Source: Kalmusia sp. IMI 367209 (lineage: Eukaryota > Ascomycota > Dothideomycetes > Pleosporales > Didymosphaeriaceae). From it: a stretch of DNA of 64,000 bases. The translations under genes and the position numbers were made by a program. The notes under the pieces are model-generated. The model did not search any database. It was not told the origin of the DNA and was given only the letters and a program-made list of their open reading frames with translations. The DNA lies in NCBI GenBank assembly GCA_027946365.1, contig JAPEUQ010000014.1:558001-622000 (forward strand). The letters are read 5' to 3'. Shown one piece after another: positions 1-11,677 of the stretch (positions are counted from its first letter, which is position 1; each line of letters starts with the position of its first letter).

Positions 1-1494
1 ACCATAGCACGAAACTTCCCAGTCAGCCTTTGTGACTGGGGCAGCAACCTGATGGGAGTGCAGATTGCGACCGGTCTGAGCGTGAATCAAACGAATGACG
101 TCGCCATTCTTAGGGAAACGGAGCTCTTCATCAGGCGAATATTCAGTTTCATGGCGATTAGGATAGAAGAACCAGTCGTTGTTGGCATCTTTGTGGTGGT
201 AGCAAGTAATCTGTTGCTGGGTTGAACCCTCCGGATAAGTCTGGTGGTGAGAATGCAAGAGACCTCCTCCGTATCCCATGTTCTTTAAGGTTGCACGAGA
301 GCCGTAGGCAACCTCCAATGGGCTATCCTTCCCGACGTTGGTACCTCGCAGATTGGCCTGGAAAAGGGAGCTCATCTGTGCATCGCCGGGGCCGCTGTTC
401 TCGAGGATAAGGAAGTGCATGTAGAAGGAGAACATGTAGACCGCGAGGGGTATGAGGATAAGACCGAAGACGCGGAAAGCTAGATGCGTAGCCAGTTCAA
501 CCTGTTTAATTAGCTTTTAAGTTCGTCAGAAGGTCACCAGTCCTACCTTCGGCATTTTCAAGTCACCAAACTTGTTCCAGAGATCTTCAATGGTGTACAG
601 TCCAACTAAAGCAGTGACAAAAAAGCCGACCCACTTGACACTGCAGACACATCCGATAGACACACCCAGCAGCATCAACCACAAACCCCACTCTGGCGAG
701 AACGGGTCACGTTGCTGACGGTGAAACTTGGACCAGCAGAAGACTGTTGTGAAGGTAAAGCATAGCAGCATAGAGTCGAGCAGGATAAAACGACTGATGG
801 TAGTGTACGAATTCTCGAACAACACCATGAGTGTAACGAGCCACACGGTCGGCCTGCGGAAATTGAGCTCTTTCGCAGTAAAATAAGCCAGAGGTACACA
901 GACAGCCCCAAATACGGAGTTGAAAAGTCGCATGAAGGTGTAATTGAGCTCTGGTGGGTACTTTTCTCCCGACTTGAACTCAAATGAACCATTGTAACCC
1001 GCTAGGTATCCAGACAGGCCGACGAGCATTTTCCCTAGCGGCGGATGGACATCGAAGTAGAATTCGCGCTTGAGGTAGTGGGAGCCGAACTTTCCGAAAC
1101 TGTGCCAGCTGTTAGACATGCGCATAACGATGCGGGGAAGGAGGCTGCGTACTGGGCTTCATCCCAAGTAACGATCGGCGAGAGGCCGATCTTCCACATG
1201 CGTGTGAAGAATGCGAGCGCGGTAAAAAGTAGCGGAGCCCATATGAATTCGTACTCGTCAAGCACACCAATGACACTGAACGGCTGGCCACATGTTAGCT
1301 GTCTGCTACGAAGGTGTAATTCCTATGCCTTGCAGCTGAGACTAAGGGCTTCGGGTGTTTACCTTCTCTTTCGACTTCTCTGCTGATGGTGCCTGTGCAA
1401 CGGCTGGTGTCGCCGCCTGTTGCCCAGCTACGTTTCTTCTCCGCAGCTCTTCCGCTCTCGCATCCGCGCCTGTCGCCTGCGCGTTCGACGCCAT
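1..1494 (-). CDS. PMT2: Dolichyl-phosphate-mannose--protein mannosyltransferase, Pmt2 type (3' end outside window)
   Basis: ER membrane GT39 enzyme that starts O-mannosylation by moving mannose from dolichyl phosphate to Ser/Thr of secretory and wall proteins. Exons on the minus strand: 1494-1363, 1283-1153, 1099-547 and 501 to the window edge. The joins keep frame and rebuild [14 protein letters not shown], carrying the luminal Asp-Glu pair that is essential in this family, followed by [20 protein letters not shown], which is close to yeast Pmt2. Several membrane segments follow. The last visible exon enters the luminal MIR region ([22 protein letters not shown]). The cytosolic N-terminus is short, Ala/Gln-rich and begins MASNAQATG. 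About 440 codons are visible; the family usually has 740-780, so the remaining MIR repeats and C-terminal membrane helices lie to the left. The subfamily assignment (Pmt2 rather than Pmt1 or Pmt4) rests on remembered similarity. Confidence 0.93.
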
Positions 1495-2288
1495 ATTGTG
1501 GAGCGATCTGTATCTCTGCTCTCTTGTTCCGAGCTCCGTCGGTCGTGCCTGAGAGGGAGTAGGTCGACAGGAATTTCAAGCCCGCAGTGGGACGAGGTTG
1601 AGTCGCGGTGGGGGCTGAGGTGCGTAACTGCGAAGCACCACCTCGCAAACGAGCGGCGATGAAGAATATTACAATTGGATAGAAGAGAAGGAAGAAGCGG
1701 GAGACAGATTGCTCGCGCAGCTCTCACCCCGTCTTGGTGCGTCGAGTGAGGAGAGGTGAAGTACGAAAATAGAAATTCTAAGGCAAGGCGACGTTGAGCT
1801 GAGCAAGGGCCAGCCGCGTAGACAGGGGCGTATCCCAATACGGGGAAGGAACACCTGTCTTCGCCGCACTCACGTGAGACCCCAGTTGTCGCGACATGCA
1901 AGTCTCCCACCGTCAGGAGATATTTTGCAAAATGTGAATAATAAATATATTGATCGGTTCACATACCAAGGACCCGGGTATCGCTACGCTAAGCTTCTCG
2001 ATGCCGAGACGTGTTGATTACATTACTTGTGAGAGCTAGGGTCCAGCTGCAACTGTATTCATTATTTCTATGTGCTCCTAGAGCTGGAAAGGAGTGTCTG
2101 CACACCCAGGAAAATACAAGTCAATTTGCGTCAGCCTTCGCGGCCACACAAGTCAGAGATATCCATGTTTTACGCCCTCTATCGATCCAAATATTTGCAC
2201 GTGCTGCAAAGGTATCATGACATGCTAAACTCTTCCCAAACCAGTGGATGATGCAACGAATTTCGGAAAATGCCCACTGAGTGTACGT
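1495..2288. other. Intergenic gap between PMT2 start and MFS 3' end
   Basis: This 794-bp stretch holds the presumed PMT2 promoter and the 3' flank of the sugar porter. Short open frames occur on both strands, but none has a recognisable domain or splice-supported extension. Confidence 0.6.
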
Positions 2289-4634
2289 TCAGTCCTCCTC
2301 GTCTTGCCCAATGCGTCTATACTGCCCACCTGAGCTGTCGCCTTCGCCGTTGCCCTTTGATCTTTTGACGATGTTTGAGATCCAACCGCCGATACCCTCA
2401 CTCTTCTCACCCTCTTTCGTCGGCTTTCCTTGGCCTTCTACGACGTCTGGTGGGTCAATATCAAGGCCGGGAATAGCACTTTCTGCTGCACCGCGGCGGA
2501 TATCGAGCGATGGTACAGGAGAACGAGCACTTCCGCTAAACAGTGACTCTGCTTCAGCTAGTGTCTGTGGTGTTGGCTGAACTGATGTGGCATCTCCGAA
2601 AATGGAATTCATGTCTTCGAGACGCACATTGGCCGTTTCGGGGTAAATGAACCAAACTAGAGATCTGTCAGCAGCAATTTGATCCAGGTTCCTTAATCAA
2701 ACTTACCAATAACGAAACTAGCAGCGCAGAAGAACGCATGTATCAGGTACAAACGCCATTGAATATGTTCTTGAAGGATCGGCGTCAATTCTCCCACAAG
2801 CCAGTTGAAGGCCCAATTTGTTGCCGTGCTCAAACTAGCACCTTTGGCCCGGATGCTAAGTGGTAAGATTTCAGGCGGATACAACCAAGGGATAGGCCCC
2901 CAAGATGCACCAAATGCGGCGTTGTAAATCATGACGAATATGACGACCAAATTACGTGTCCAGTGAGTAGAGAGGAAGATGAAGTACGAGATGGCGGAGA
3001 GCGAGATGGCCATGGCGATTGCTCCAGAAAGTAGGATCTTTCTCCGTCCCAAGGTGTCCACAACATACCATGGTGGGATTGTAGACAAAAGGTATGTGAT
3101 GGCGTTGATACCAGTCATCAAGATCGCTTGCCGCCCATACCAGCCCGCTTCTTCGAAGACAAGAGGGGCATAGTATGATATGACGTTGATACCGTTGAGT
3201 TGCGCTAGGGCTTGGGCGGACATGGCGATGAATACACGCTTGTAGTAGCGCTTGAACATGTCGGAGTACGAGCGCTCGCCCTCTTGGCGTTGCAGGAGCA
3301 CGTTCATCTTGATCTCTCGGTATTCGTCTCGAGCTTTCTGGTTGTGTATATCACCCTTTCCGTAGAGATTAGCAATGACAACAATGCCCTCCTCGTCATG
3401 ATCATTATCTAGTAACCACCTGGTATTGTCAGTAAATTGTTGACCAGGAACGTTGCCGGACAGACCTAGGGGATTCGCAGATGAGCAGACTGCCTACTGC
3501 AAGCAGACCTCCCATTATGCACTGCATGAACAACGGTACCCTCCATGACCAGTCGCTTTGGATATAACTACAAAAGTAGTCGACCCACACGCTGGCAGCG
3601 TATCCAGTGATATTACCAGAGAATTCGATGCAAGCGAGTTTGCCTCTGTTATGCGGTGGGGAAATCTCTGATTGGTAAACCGGCACGATAGTTGACAGTG
3701 TACCGACACCCAAACCGGCTATGATTCTTCCCAGCAACATCATCGGCATGCCATTCGCAAACGTCTGCAAGGCTCCACCAACGACAAACACGATGGAACC
3801 CCACATGATTGTTCTACGTCGGCCTAGCATATCCCCAACGCGGCCCACCAGGAGGGACGAAATGAAGGCTCCGACCTCTAGAATAGCAACCATGGTGCCC
3901 AGCTCAGCACTTGATGGCTGATTGAAGTAGTTTTTGAAGTATGATCCTCTGCAGTGTTTATTAGACATGGCCGAAGACGAAAGGTAGTGGGTCGGCGTAC
4001 GTGATGATACCGGACATGACTCCCTGGTCGTAGCCGAAAAGGAAGACACCTAGAGATACGAAGACACTGGTGAAGTAGCTACAAAGCTATCAGTCTACAG
4101 GAACGGCGTCGCTATCATTCCAACTCACATCAGCTTCTTCCCATGCAGCCCGTGGATACGGGAGGGTCCATCGTTGGGCGCCATGATGGAAGCGAGTATC
4201 CGTTCAGCCCTCGATATGGACCGTGGTCCTGGATCGGGTATCTCGATATCCTCCTTCCGGATGCCTCGTTCCTTCTCGTTGAGTCTGTCTTCCGACTGGT
4301 AATGAACGCGCTTCTGCTGGCGTCGTGACTTGGAGGGGTGGCCCCCTTCGAGCGACTCGCGCAGGCGGATGCGGAGAGGGTCTTCTTGGTCGGCAAGCTG
4401 GTCGACTAGATCGCCTGTATCGCTCCAAAGCGAGAGGTCCGAGTCCGACTCGGGGGTGTCGAAGGAGGAGCGGGTGCTCTCCTTATCGTGGTCGTCTAGC
4501 AGATGGGCTGCGTCGCTAGTTCGTTGCCGTGCCGAGGACGAGAAGGTGTGGAGCGGAATGTCGGCAGGCCTCCTACTGTACGAGTGGGAAGGAATTTTGA
4601 AGGTTGGCGGCTGGTTGGAGCAGCCTGACTCCAA
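2289..4634 (-). CDS. MFS sugar porter family transporter with long cytosolic N-terminal region
   Basis: Twelve-helix major facilitator of the sugar porter family, predicted plasma-membrane carrier for a hexose or related sugar; substrate unknown. Exons: from 4634 (open upstream) to 4129, then 4078-4001, 3948-3466, 3419-2707 and 2656-2289. Splicing restores family motifs: FGYDQGVMSGIIT in helix 1, GRVGDMLGRRRTI in the helix 2-3 loop, ESPRWLLDND after helix 6, VVDTLGRRKIL, and YPETANVRLEDMNSIFGD after helix 12. From the ATG at 4184 (MAPNDGPSRIHG) the protein is 565 aa, a normal length. The frame stays open for about 160 codons upstream, Ser- and acid-rich with an RSISRAERILASI stretch, but contains no ATG before the stop at 4664-4662. 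Either the ATG at 4184 is used or an upstream exon exists; an ATG at 4793 joined through an acceptor near 4620 would keep frame. The C-terminal tail is hydrophilic and ends in acidic residues. Confidence 0.88.
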
Positions 4635-6392
4635 GTTCAGATGGGCGAAGCGTGCTGCACGTCACCGGACCAGGACGAGAAAGCAGATAGTGTAGGCGGT
4701 CAAGTCGGTCACATTAGGGATTAAGCGGGAGTGGGGACAGGGTGCCACAGCTTCGTGATCAAGAGAGGAGCGGGATAACAGGCGTAGGCGCATGAGATCG
4801 CAGCTCAGGCCCTGATTCGACGCCAAGGCTAGGTGCTGCCGGACCGACTCGCTGCACAGAGCTGCGAACCGCGATAAGAATTTACTGATGAAGCAGCGTT
4901 ATGCACGATGATGCCACACAATCCAGCAGTGCAAGCGAGTGCAGGCGCTCTCCACGCTTGGAAGAAGGCTCCGATATGGGATGGCATTCCCCCCGCGCTG
5001 GTGCCGGCGTGCACGTGAACACCATCGATCGAAGGTGGCATATCCATGGCTGTGCCTGAGGCATCTGGACCCTGGGCCGTTGCTGCCATGGACCATGGAA
5101 AGCCAGCACCGTCGACTTGGGTCTTTCGAGGCTGTCGGCATGGTCTCTGGTCTAGCGGTTCAGTTTAGCGAAAATGTCCTCTACCCAGTTTTGAAGATAT
5201 GTACGAGGGTACTACAGATGTGCACAAAGAGAAAAGACCCCACGATACACCATGCACAGTGTGTATGCACACAATTGACCCTGGGGCCGCAAATGCACCA
5301 TGTTACATCGGGGGGACGGTAATCAGGAATCAATTCAGGGCAGACACCGCTGCAAGTTTCAATATTCTACTGGAGCCGCGCCCTCACATGCATCTCCACT
5401 GTTCGTCGCGCCGTTCCCGGCGAAACAACAACTGCAAGCACGGCGTATACCGGTATACTGCGCCGACGCATGCGCGCCAAACGAAACGCCCTTCACAACG
5501 CGGTGCCCTGCGCGTGAAGATGCAATCTGCGCTGCCGGGGTCATGGCTGCTGCGCATCGCCAAAGGGATGCCTTTTGCGACACACGGCATGGAGAGAATG
5601 ATGCTCGCCTTCGCAGCTAATGATACTAGCGAGGATCTATCGGACGGAGATCCACCGTGTGAGGTCATCCATCACAGGCTCCAAAGCAACGCAGAGACGA
5701 AGCGCTCGTCTCGTGACATGCAGCGGCCATGTATCGTGCGGCGGAACATGTGCTCAATTGCCTCGTCTGAGGACGTTTGAGAACGCCCTGCCTCTTGCCT
5801 CATGCCACAAGCATTGCCACGACGCGAGATCTGCTCTCCCCAGGATCAGGAGCGGCGAGGGCAGATGCTAATAATGCATGCATGAAGCCTCTGCACGGCC
5901 CCCCTTTCTAGGATCTGAAACCGGTTAAGGGCCCGCGGCCTGATTGGGCAGCTCGCCGTGAATGCAATTTGTTTGTCGCCCGGGCGCTGCATGAGAGCCT
6001 GCGCTCTTCCTTTGATGACCGTTCCCGCGCCGCCTTCTGCACCACCAAAGTCTTCTGAAGCTGAGCTCTTCCTTCGCACCATCAGCTTTCGCTGTCGCAG
6101 CGCCAGACCTGGGCGCGTCTTCTAGCGTGAATTGTTGCACGCGTTAGCGCAAAGCGTCCGACCTCCCCTGCTCCCAGCCAAGCATCAATATCCTGTTTCA
6201 AAGCCAGCCACCGGCTGCACGTCGTGGCTCCTCAAGCCTCGTCACAGGATCTCTCTTCACTTTCACTATCATTACCCCATTGAGCGAACGGAAAACATCC
6301 TCAGTCGCTTCGTCGCGACCATCTACACCTTGTTAGAGAAGGCTGTCCTCGACAAAGCTTCGCGCTGCAGGCGCTGAACACGCTACCCAGTC
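4635..6392. other. Divergent intergenic region between MFS porter and Chs7-like gene
   Basis: About 1.76 kb holding both promoters. The longest open frame (5199-5780, +, 193 codons) resembles no family I know and has no clear splice partners. A pyrimidine-richer stretch near 6150-6390 fits a 5' leader for the Chs7-like gene. Nothing else is supported. Confidence 0.5.
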
Positions 6393-7649
6393 ATGTCGCG
6401 CTATGGCTATTTCGACACCTTCTGTCGCGACAGCGGAGATCGCTGGTCAACATTACCAGGTATGCATCGCGCCTTGCGCTCCATGTTACCACCCATTGAA
6501 TTGTTAGCTGACTCAAGGCAGTATGCTACGTACGTCGCTCCCAATGGCCGTATCCCATCTATGTCTCGTTTCCGGTTGCTAATTCTTTGCGAAACAGCTC
6601 TTCAACCAGGCGCCTACCAGGCAGGAGCAGGGGCAGGGTTCAGGATGGGGAGGTTGCGAATTGAAAGGCATAACGCTGGACGCAAATAAGGATAAATATT
6701 TGGCGAATCTGGGTCAGTCAACCCGAACGACTAGGCCGAATCGTTGTTGACATGACTAGGTTCTATACTCCTCTGCGGCATAGCGATCCTCACCACATTG
6801 TTCCTCCTATGGAGGTCTGAGCGGAAGAAGGCCGCTGTTGGGAGAAGGTGCGCCGATTGCAAAGGAGTCACATACGCGATGGTGGACTGACTGGACTAGG
6901 GAGATGCAATTGTTCCTCATCGGCTACGTAATTATTTCCATCTGCGAAATTTTCACGATCGGCGGATTTCCTCTTGATTCCGGAGTGCGAAAGGTATGTC
7001 TTTAGTTGCATCTAGCGCTCAGCACAACTCACAGCAAGCAGGCATTCGTTGCTGTTCACATTGCCGCGATCGTTGCAACAACATGGATCCTGATGCTCAA
7101 TGGTCTTGTCGGCTACCAATTACTCGACGACGGCACCGCTATGTCCATAGGCCTCATCCTCGTATCTGCCGCTGTTCTCTTCATTGGAACTGGCTACATT
7201 GCGCTCGATACTGGATTCAGCTGGACCAACTTCTTCAGCGACCCGGAGATCCTCAATAACAACCGCAGTTACTCACTCTACACCCTCTATCAGTTGGTGC
7301 CCTTGGTCTTCTTGTTTGTTTTCTTCTGCTTGGAATCATTCCTTGTTCTGCGCGTCCTGGGCGAAAAGAAACCGATGGGTATTTGCACCATTCTCAAATC
7401 ACGTATGCTGCGCTAACACTCATTTTAGCCTATCTCATTGCTGCAGTTCTTCTTTTTGCCATTGGACAGATCTTCCAGTACGTTATCAGCGTACATATCT
7501 GCAACGGCACAGACGGGAAAATCAACGGAGGCCTTTTCGAAACTCTATTCACGCTTCTCTCTGTTGTAATGATATGGGTGTTCTGGTCGAGCATCACTGA
7601 AGATGATTGGCCAGCTTCCGGCGTGGCAGGGTCGGGTACTTACTCGTGA
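6393..7649 (+). CDS. CHS7: Chs7-family chitin synthase export chaperone
   Basis: ER membrane protein. The Chs7 family is needed for chitin synthase III (Chs3) folding and ER exit in yeast, so the role here is wall chitin deposition. Seven exons: 6393-6459, 6522-6562, 6598-6712, 6760-6847, 6900-6993, 7042-7378 and 7429-7649, giving 320 codons, close to the usual 320-340. The N-terminus MSRYGYFDTFCRD with LPVCYVR fits the cysteine-containing luminal start of the family. About seven hydrophobic segments follow, for example SILLCGIAILTTLFLLW, and then NGLVGYQLLDDGTAMS, a strong family signature. The C-terminus FWSSITEDDWP also matches. All six introns are GT-AG and 35-63 nt long. The second (6563-6597) is only 35 nt and is the weakest junction, but without it the frame stops early. 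Divergently transcribed from the MFS gene. Confidence 0.88.
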
Positions 7650-8393
7650 AAGTAATGAAGCTCGAGGGTGATATATCAAGCAAAGAAACGGAGTTGGCGA
7701 AATCTAATGTTTTATGATCTTCTAGCATAGCACTATACCAAGCTTGGGAGATTTTCAGGATGGTCTTCATGCTAGCGCCTTAGTAACGATGTACACATAA
7801 TGTAGTTTGAATCTATGTATTCATTAGAGTGGTGTCCAACCGTTGATTTCTCCACGAAGGATAATGCTTACGGATTGTTTCACGAGCTTCTGGTCGTTGC
7901 AGGCGCGGGCTTTCACCAATCGCTACAATGAGCTACAATGAGATGTTTCTTCAACCAGCCTTGACGAGCCATTCGCGCTACTATTGAAGCTGAACGCGTG
8001 AGGAAGGTGCATCACGTGCTCATGCGTTTCCAGTACCGCGGATCCTTGCATAGTTCGTGATGCGCTTCCGTCCACACATCAACCGCTGTACATCTTTCGC
8101 CAACACCGCCTCTCGACGCCTATTCCTACTTGTGGAAACATCGACGACGCATGTGTTTTTGCGTCTCAGGTGAGAGGAGTGCGCAACGTTACCATCCTGT
8201 GCACCTCTACAAGTGACCGGCCTCTTCTTTAAAGTCCTGCCACCCTACCCCACGACGAGAATCACGCCGAGCAGTACCGAAACAGTCTGCCGCGTCAGTC
8301 TGAAACCATCGCCTGAGCGGCACGATGTCAAGAATCGTTCACGATCGCGACTAATAGTCTACAATTTTCGCCACACAAGCTCGTCATTCACGA
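7650..8393. other. Intergenic gap between Chs7-like gene and SSL1
   Basis: 744 bp holding the 3' flank of the Chs7-like gene and the SSL1 promoter. A tandem 10-base repeat, GCTACAATGA, lies at about 7921-7940. No gene is seen. Confidence 0.55.
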
Positions 8394-9989
8394 ATGGCGG
8401 ATTCAGACTTCTCGTACGACGGCCAAAGCGGCTCCGATGACGAATACGTAGGCTCGAAGAGCGGTTCTAGCTCGCAAGCACCGGGGCCGGCGAAGAGGAA
8501 AGCGCAAGCAAAAGCTCCTGAGCGAAAGGCGCAGGCATGGCAACGGAGGGGTAGCACACCGTCAGAGGAAGACGAGGAGTATAGGCCAGCCTTTGAGGAA
8601 ATAGAAGACGAGGAGATACAAGAAAGGAGTATACAGCAGATTGAGGAGGAAAGGAAGCGGAAGAGGTATGTTAAAACATTCGTAACCACACCATCCCAAG
8701 TCTTTTGCAGAAGCGCTGACGATGCGGTTCTATGAAGACTACGAAAAGACACGAAGCCTTTCCAGCGCGGCATAATACGGCACGTTGTTCTCGTTCTCGA
8801 TCTATCGGAGACCATGCTAGAGAAGGACATGCGACCGACTCGATTCCATGCTGTGATTAAATATGCACAAGAATACGTTCGCGAATTCTTCGAACAGAAC
8901 CCCATATCTCAGATGAGCGTTCTGGGAATGCATGACGGGCTTTGCATTAGGGTCTCCGAATTGTCAGGAAATCCTGCGGAACACATCGCTGCGATTCAAG
9001 CTCTACGAACGCCCCGGAATCCTCAAGACTTTTCGAAAGAACCCAAAGGATCGCCTAGCTTACAAAACTCATTGGAATTGGCGAGGGCGACATTATACCA
9101 TACCCCAAGTCATGGAACCCGGGAGGTAATCATTGTTTTTGGATCTTTATTATCCTTAGATCCGGGTGACATACACCACACGATCAGAGCTTGCGTACGC
9201 GACCGTGTACGTGTTAGCATCATTGGCATGAGTGCTCGCCTCAAGATATGCGCAGAGATTGTCAGTCGGACGAATGCAGGCGACGAAAGCGAGTATGTCG
9301 TAGCCACTGATCAGGAACTTCTCCGCGAACTTCTACTGGCAACGACCACACCACCGGTGGTTCGCGCGACTAAAACAGCACATCTAGACGCACCGCCAGA
9401 ATCGGCGGCTGCTCTCATGATGATGGGCTTCCCTTCGAGAGTGGTCGAAGATACCCCGACTATGTGCGCATGCCATGGCACTTTGACCACGGGTGGCTAT
9501 ACCTGTTCCCGATGTAGCGCCAAAGTCTGCAGCCTGCCCGTCACATGTCCTAGTTGCCAACTTACTCTGCTTTTATCGACTCATCTTGCTAGAAGCTATC
9601 ACCACCTCTTCCCACTTCGTAATTGGGCGGAAGTGAGCTGGCGACGCGCACGGGCAAAGGGAACCAAGAGCTGTCTCAGTTGTCTTTCGGCCTTTCCAGA
9701 GCCACCATCTCCCGAGGAAATCAACGGCGAAGACCAGCCAAATGGACATGTCGCAATTGGCAAGATAGACGGGCCTGTGGGCCAGCAGCAAACAGACGAG
9801 GAAGATAGCGAAGAGCAGAAGGCGAGCGAGAGCTCAAGATACGAGTGCAGGGTTTGCGAAAGCCACTTCTGCATCGATTGTGACATGTTCTGCCACATGG
9901 TGCTGCATAACTGTCCCGGCTGCTTGAGCAAACTCGACACTCCGGCCGACACGCAGAATGGAGATGGCGATGTAGAAATGACGGGGTAG
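8394..9989 (+). CDS. SSL1: TFIIH core subunit Ssl1/p44
   Basis: Structural subunit of transcription and DNA-repair factor TFIIH that contacts and stimulates the XPD/Rad3 helicase; nuclear. Exons 8394-8665 and 8738-9989 give 507 aa. The N-terminal ~90 residues are acidic and charged. The join gives KRKRLRKDTKPFQRGIIRH, the conserved entry into the von Willebrand A domain (LVLDLSETMLEKDMRPTR). The C-terminal zinc region follows: CACHGTLTTGGYTCSRC, the invariant HLARSYHHLFPL, then a C4C4 RING-like end CRVCESHFCIDCDMFCHM and HNCPGC. An acidic insert of about 50 residues (EEDSEEQ) separates the last two zinc clusters. The intron acceptor is unusual: the obvious TTTTGCAG at 8703-8710 gives a stop within nine codons, while the AAG at 8735-8737, just after a GCTGACG branch-like motif, keeps frame. 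It follows the Chs7-like gene in the same orientation. Confidence 0.93.
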
Positions 9990-10683
9990 TGAGATCTCTG
10001 TATCTAAGTAGCGTCACTCCAAGGGAGAAATCGGGCAGCTGATACGTGGAACGGGTACTACGCACGTTCTTTGAGCGCTCGTTGTTCGTTGGTATTGTTC
10101 ATGTGCGAGATGATGGTTTTGGATACCCGTAGCTGGCTGCTGTCATGACACAGCCGCAACCGCTCAATTGGAGTTTTAGATATCCATAATGTAGGCATAC
10201 AGCTCCCTGTAGTCCAGTCAACAAAGATCCCCAATCCAATCTCCTTGAGCGTCCTCTTAAGACACCGCCACTCGTACATCACCCTCGGCACTAAATGAAC
10301 AGCCGAAAAAGCCCGAACGTCCAGATGTCCAGACGCGAAGTCCCGTGAGCAGCACCCGCCGGTACGAGGAAATGTCGGCGCATCAAATGCCGAAAAGCTC
10401 ATTGACCCCACCCCGCCATCGCATGCGCTACCTTCGTACGCGGCGAACGTGGGGCATTTCCGCGTCCGTGTTCGCAGCCTTACCTATCCGTATATAGACG
10501 CGCTGATGCGCACTGTCCTCCTGCACGATGATCATACGTCCGATTCCACTACTCTCTGGCCATTTCCGAGTGCAATTGACGACGCGTGCTCCCGTGACGC
10601 AGTTCGTTACATCTAGATCACGATTTGCAGGATTCGAGGGCACGGAGCAGGGAAAGAGATTGTTCACGGCGGGTACTGTGAGA
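9990..10683. other. Intergenic gap SSL1 to FAH-family gene
   Basis: 694 bp. It includes an ATG at 10528 in frame with the next gene, treated there as an alternative start. Minus-strand frames of 80-120 codons have no recognisable features. Confidence 0.5.
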
Positions 10684-11677
10684 ATGGCGTCTTTCGACCG
10701 GCTGATCAGGTTCGAAGGCGAAGATGGAGAAGTACATTACGGCGACCTAGGCAACGAGGTTCCTACGCGTGATATTCAAGGGAAGAGGGTCAGGGTGTTG
10801 GGAGGCGATGTCGAGAGCGGGTTCAAGAGGACGAGCAAGGAGGAGAAGGTTGCAAAGGTAGCGTCTCCATTCCTCTCCTAGATTCTTCAGATTCGAAAGC
10901 ACCAAATCGAAATGCTGATACTTCGAGGATAGCTACTTTCTCCTCTTCCGTCTACCCCATTGTTCTACTGCGTCGGACTGAATTACAAACAACACGCTGA
11001 AGAAGGGAATCTCTCGATTCCGACCTACCCGACCATCTTCACAAAACCTCCGACAGCGCTATCCGGGCCCGGCGCAGAGATCCCCGTGCACCCCGACTGC
11101 CAGTCACAACTCGACTACGAGGGCGAGCTCACCATCGTGATCGGCAAGACAGGGAAGAACATCAAGGCTGCAGACTACGCAGACTACGTGCTCGGCTACA
11201 CGGTCGGCAACGACGTCTCGGCCCGGAATTTCCAGCTTCCCGCGAGCGTGAGCGGGGGCCAATTCGGGTATGCGAAGAGCTTCGATGGGTTTGCGCCGAT
11301 CGGGCCGTGTGTCGCCAGCGCGGCGGCGATAGGCGGCGACCCGAACAAGATACGGTACTGGACCAAGGTCAACGGGGAGAAGAGGCAGGAGACGGGGACG
11401 GATGATATGATTTGGAGCGTGGGGCAGATCGTGGAGCATCTGTCGAGAGGGACGACGTTGAAGGCCGGGACGTGTATCATGACGGGGACACCGTCGGGAG
11501 TGGGGGTTTTCATGGTGAGCTTTTTCCCTGTGTTGTTTTCGATGTGGTTGTCGTCCCGTTTGGACTGCTGTGCTGACGTGTGAATAGGATCCCAAGGGTT
11601 TTGTAAAGAATGGGGATGAGGTAGAGATATACGTCGAAGGGATTGGAAGCTTGATCAATAAGATCAAATTCGAGTAG
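10684..11677 (+). CDS. Fumarylacetoacetate hydrolase (FAH)-family protein
   Basis: Metal-dependent C-C hydrolase or decarboxylase fold related to FAHD1 (acylpyruvase/oxaloacetate decarboxylase); the exact substrate cannot be told from sequence. Exons 10684-10857, 10933-11514 and 11588-11677 give 281 aa. Motifs: YCVGLNYKQHAEE, the metal-binding DYEGELTIVIGK, YTVGNDVSARNFQ, and IMTGTPSGVGVFMDPKGFVK across the last junction. The C-terminus is GDEVEIYVEGIGSLINKI. The start MASFDRLIRFE is the usual fungal one. An in-frame ATG at 10528 would add 52 residues that are Arg/Thr-rich and free of acidic residues for the first ~35, like a mitochondrial presequence. Both introns are GT-AG. Confidence 0.9.

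Noticed and set aside
5199..5780. 193-codon plus-strand open frame upstream of the Chs7-like gene
   Set aside because: No domain, no hydrophobic core pattern, Cys/His/Arg scatter typical of chance translation, and it lies in a divergent promoter region.
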